Assembly: GCF_024814435.1 (NCBI RefSeq) | Contig: NZ_JANUXY010000002.1 | Span: 204,133-268,132, forward strand | Reading direction: 5' to 3' | Source of the DNA: Staphylococcus americanisciuri | GTDB lineage: Bacteria > Bacillota > Bacilli > Staphylococcales > Staphylococcaceae | DNA length: 64,000 bases | Shown here: one piece after another, positions 61,644 through 64,000 of the stretch | How the letters are laid out: every line of letters begins with the position of its first letter | Numbering within the stretch: position 1 is the stretch's first letter | Position numbers and translations under genes: made by a program | The notes under the pieces: generated by a model | The model's input: only the letters and a program-made list of their open reading frames with translations | Database searches by the model: none | What the model was told of the DNA's origin: nothing

Positions 61644-61670
61644 TTGAAAGCGCTATCTACAAGTTATAAG
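61644..61670 (+). promoter_or_regulatory. cre site and possible promoter of the deo operon
   Basis: TTGAAAGCGCTATCTA (61644-61659) matches 15 of 16 cre positions. TTGAAA can act as a -35 with TATAAG at 61665-61670 as -10 (15-base spacer, short). The rest of 61472-61725 holds no gene; an open frame across 61448-61669 has no ribosome site or family features. Confidence 0.55.
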
Positions 61671-61725
61671 ATATAAGTGGTTAGACAAATAGACAAATAA
61701 CTATACAACTTGGAGGTCGTTATAC

Positions 61726-62433
61726 ATGAAAGCTACACCACATATTAAGCCGATGAACGGCGTTGAGATTGCAGAGACAGTATTATTGCCAGGAGATCCA
61801 TTACGTGCGAAGTTTATTGCGGAGACATACTTGGAAGATGTACAACAGTTCAATGGTGTTAGAAATATGTTTGGTTACACAGGCACATACAAAGGCAAAA
61901 AAGTATCTGTAATGGGTTCAGGTATGGGTATTCCATCCATTGGTATTTATTCTTATGAGCTCATTCATACATTTGGTTGTAAGAAATTGATTCGTGTCGG
62001 TTCATGTGGCGCACTTCAGCCGGATATTGATTTATACGATGTTATCATTGCGCAAGCGGCGTCCACAGATTCAGATTATGTGAAACAATATCGTTTACCA
62101 GGGCACTATGCGCCAATCGCATCTTATCATTTATTAGAAGGTGCAGTGAATACAGCGCGTGAAAAAGGCGTTAATTATCATGTTGGTAATGTTTTATCAA
62201 GTGATATTTTCTATAATGCAGATGAAACAGCGAATGAACGTTGGCAACGCATGGGAATTCTCGGTGTTGAAATGGAATCTGCCGCATTGTATATGAATGC
62301 AACATATGCAGGTGTAGAAGCGTTAGGTGTGTTTACAGTAAGTGACCATATCGTCCACAACAAAGCAACAACACCAGAAGAAAGAGAACGTGCGTTTACA
62401 GACATGATTGAAATCGCACTATCTCTCGTATAA
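61726..62433 (+). CDS. deoD: Purine-nucleoside phosphorylase
   Basis: A 235-residue DeoD-type phosphorylase that splits purine (deoxy)ribonucleosides into base and (deoxy)ribose 1-phosphate. Motifs: VLLPGDPLRAKFIAETYL, VMGSGMGIPSIGIYSYEL, VGSCGALQPDI, VEMESAALY and SDHIVHNKAT (catalytic Asp). The length matches hexameric PNPs. Strong GGAGG before the ATG. First gene of the deo operon with the MFS and deoC genes. Confidence 0.94.
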   Translation: MKATPHIKPMNGVEIAETVLLPGDPLRAKFIAETYLEDVQQFNGVRNMFGYTGTYKGKKVSVMGSGMGIPSIGIYSYELIHTFGCKKLIRVGSCGALQPDIDLYDVIIAQAASTDSDYVKQYRLPGHYAPIASYHLLEGAVNTAREKGVNYHVGNVLSSDIFYNADETANERWQRMGILGVEMESAALYMNATYAGVEALGVFTVSDHIVHNKATTPEERERAFTDMIEIALSLV

Positions 62434-62445
62434 GGGGTGAACGGC

Positions 62446-63801
62446 ATGGGAACAACATCATATGATAAAGTAAAAAAAGCAGTACCGATTCTACTCTTTT
62501 TATTCGTATTTAGTTTGGTTATCGATAACTCATTCAAGTTAATCTCTGTTGCGATTGCAGATGACTTGAATATATCTGTTACTACGGTAAGTTGGCAAGC
62601 GACTCTTGCTGGACTTGTGATTGGTATCGGTGCAGTGGTGTATTCATCACTGTCTGACGCAATCAGTATTCGAACACTCTTTATTTACGGTGTTTGTTTA
62701 ATTATTATTGGTTCAATGATTGGCTATATTTTCCAACATCAATTTCCGTTATTGCTTGCAGGACGCATTATTCAAACGGCAGGACTTGCGGCGGCAGAAA
62801 CATTGTATGTGATTTATGTTGCGAAGTATTTGTCTAAGGAAGATCAGAAGACATATCTTGGCTTAAGTACGAGTAGTTATTCATTGTCACTCGTTATAGG
62901 AACGCTATCAGGTGGTTTTATTTCAACGTATTTACATTGGACAAACATGTTTTTAATCGCGCTAATCGTTGTGTTCACATTACCGTTCTTATTCAAGTTA
63001 ATGCCAAAAGAAGAATCTGTGAATAAAGCACATCTAGACTTTATTGGGTTAATCTTAGTGTCTACGATTGCGACAACGGTTATGTTATTTATTACAAACT
63101 TTAACTGGTGGTACTTGGCAGGTGCGATTCTTATCATTGCGATTTTTGCATTGTATATCAAAAATGCGAAACAGCCACTTGTCGACAAGACGTTTTTTCA
63201 AAATAGACGTTATGCATCATTCTTATTTATTGTCTTTGTGATGTATATGATTCAGTTAGGTTATATTTTCACGTTTCCATTTATTATGGAACAGATTTAT
63301 CACTTTGAGCTAGATACAACATCATTATTATTAATTCCAGGCTACTTAGTGGCTGTTGTTGTCGGTGCATTGAGCGGTAAAATCGCAAACTATTTAAACT
63401 CAAAACAAGCGGTTATTACAGCGATTGGTTTAATTACGTTAAGCTTGTTTTTACCAGCATTTGCAGTGGGACAACACGTTGCAATTTTTGTGATTTCAAT
63501 GATTTTCTTCGCAGGTAGTTTTGCGTTAATGTATGCACCGTTGTTGAATGAAGCGATTCGCACAATTGATGTGAATATGACAGGGGTCGCAATTGGCTTC
63601 TACAATTTAATTATTAACGTAGGTGTATCAGTAGGTATTGCGATTGCAGCAGCGTTAATTGATTTAAAAGCACTTAATTTCCCGGGTAATACAGCATTAT
63701 CATCTCACTTTGGTATGATTTTAATTATCTTAGGCTTGATGAGTGTTGTGGGATTAATCTTATTTATTGTATTAAATCGCTGGACAAAAACTGAAGCATA
63801 A
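62446..63801 (+). CDS. tet38: Tet38-like MFS transporter of the deo operon
   Basis: A 451-residue MFS protein with 14 helices, close in length (450) and sequence to staphylococcal Tet38, which also sits between deoD and deo[21 protein letters not shown] at the start and the stretch [20 protein letters not shown] recall it closely. Tet38 exports tetracycline and some fatty acids when overexpressed; a role with nucleosides is suggested by the operon. The start is ATG 62446 (AAGGGGTGA upstream), 9 bases after an in-frame GTG. It is an ordinary core transporter, not acquired resistance. Confidence 0.87.
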   Translation: MGTTSYDKVKKAVPILLFLFVFSLVIDNSFKLISVAIADDLNISVTTVSWQATLAGLVIGIGAVVYSSLSDAISIRTLFIYGVCLIIIGSMIGYIFQHQFPLLLAGRIIQTAGLAAAETLYVIYVAKYLSKEDQKTYLGLSTSSYSLSLVIGTLSGGFISTYLHWTNMFLIALIVVFTLPFLFKLMPKEESVNKAHLDFIGLILVSTIATTVMLFITNFNWWYLAGAILIIAIFALYIKNAKQPLVDKTFFQNRRYASFLFIVFVMYMIQLGYIFTFPFIMEQIYHFELDTTSLLLIPGYLVAVVVGALSGKIANYLNSKQAVITAIGLITLSLFLPAFAVGQHVAIFVISMIFFAGSFALMYAPLLNEAIRTIDVNMTGVAIGFYNLIINVGVSVGIAIAAALIDLKALNFPGNTALSSHFGMILIILGLMSVVGLILFIVLNRWTKTEA

Positions 63802-63814
63802 AAGGAGTTATAAC

Positions 63815-64000
63815 ATGAATTACGAAAAATATATTGATCATACATTATTAAAGCCTGAATCTACACGTAAACAAATCGACAAAATGATTGAAGAGGCAAA
63901 AGCGTATCAATTCAAGTCAGTATGCGTCAATCCAACACATGTGGCGTATGCGGCTGAAAAGTTAGCAAACTCTGATGTGCTGGTATGTACAGTTATTGGT
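63815..64000 (+). CDS. deoC: Deoxyribose-phosphate aldolase (N-terminal part)
   Basis: The first 62 codons of DeoC, cut by the window end. [20 protein letters not shown] and [11 protein letters not shown] are typical; the catalytic Lys lies beyond the window. It cleaves deoxyribose 5-phosphate into glyceraldehyde 3-phosphate and acetaldehyde. AAAGGAG precedes the ATG, 13 bases after the MFS stop. Confidence 0.92.
   Translation, partial: MNYEKYIDHTLLKPESTRKQIDKMIEEAKAYQFKSVCVNPTHVAYAAEKLANSDVLVCTVIG

Noticed and set aside
61448..61669. 73-codon frame between the GntR and deoD genes
   Set aside because: It starts within a terminator hairpin, has no ribosome site, and ends over the cre/promoter region.
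62446..63801. Acquired tetracycline-resistance gene
   Set aside because: The Tet38-like transporter sits in the deo operon as in other staphylococci, with normal base composition and no mobile element.

Overview
The window is chromosomal DNA of a low-GC Gram-positive coccus, almost certainly a Staphylococcus. The evidence is phenol-soluble modulin genes, a Tet38-type transporter inside a deo operon, a staphylococcal-type hsdR and the 2-hydroxyacid dehydrogenase typical of the genus. The ureide cluster, the PSM sequences and the intergenic repeats point away from S. aureus, towards something like the S. intermedius group or S. schleiferi/coagulans. The species is inference.

Layout. 1-5.2 kb: the end of an FtsX/HrtB-like permease with its ATPase, an MFS exporter, a TM2-domain protein, a DJ-1/PfpI protein, a YceI protein, and two very short PSM genes on the minus strand. 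5.2-10.3 kb: a beta-glucoside PTS operon (PTS IIBCA, 6-phospho-beta-glucosidase, HAD phosphatase) facing its GntR/UTRA regulator across a perfect 24-bp palindrome. 10.7-15.8 kb: a complete sorbitol (glucitol) PTS operon whose EIIA lacks the usual phospho-histidine. 16-23.4 kb: an LD-carboxypeptidase-like protein, then a second beta-glucoside operon (two GH1 enzymes, one PTS IIBCA) with a LicT-type antiterminator, an RNA antiterminator site and a cre site.

23.6-38.3 kb is an AT-rich accessory island. A type I restriction-modification locus (hsdR, a half-size S-like gene that seems to start at ATT, hsdM, hsdS) runs directly into a defence-type reverse transcriptase and a five-helix membrane protein. 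Then come a decayed IS3-family element, a 1235-residue YobI/KAP-type membrane P-loop NTPase, small unknown genes, a secreted protein facing a small membrane protein, and the 3' stub of an SF1 helicase. No integrase, tRNA or flanking repeat was found. The reverse transcriptase/membrane protein pair is the best candidate here for an undescribed system.

38.3-55.4 kb is a ureide (allantoin) cluster: MFS transporter, PucR regulator, NCS1 permease, allantoinase, two M20 amidohydrolases, an alpha/beta hydrolase, ureidoglycine aminohydrolase, two ureidoglycolate dehydrogenases, FdrA/AllF, AllG, AllH and carbamate kinase. Together they can convert allantoin to oxamate and carbamoyl phosphate and recover ATP, CO2 and ammonia. 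55.6-64 kb: cupin, 2-hydroxyacid dehydrogenase, SdpI-like and other small membrane proteins, a ROK regulator, an EamA transporter, and the deoxyribonucleoside operon (GntR regulator, deoD, tet38-like MFS, start of deoC).
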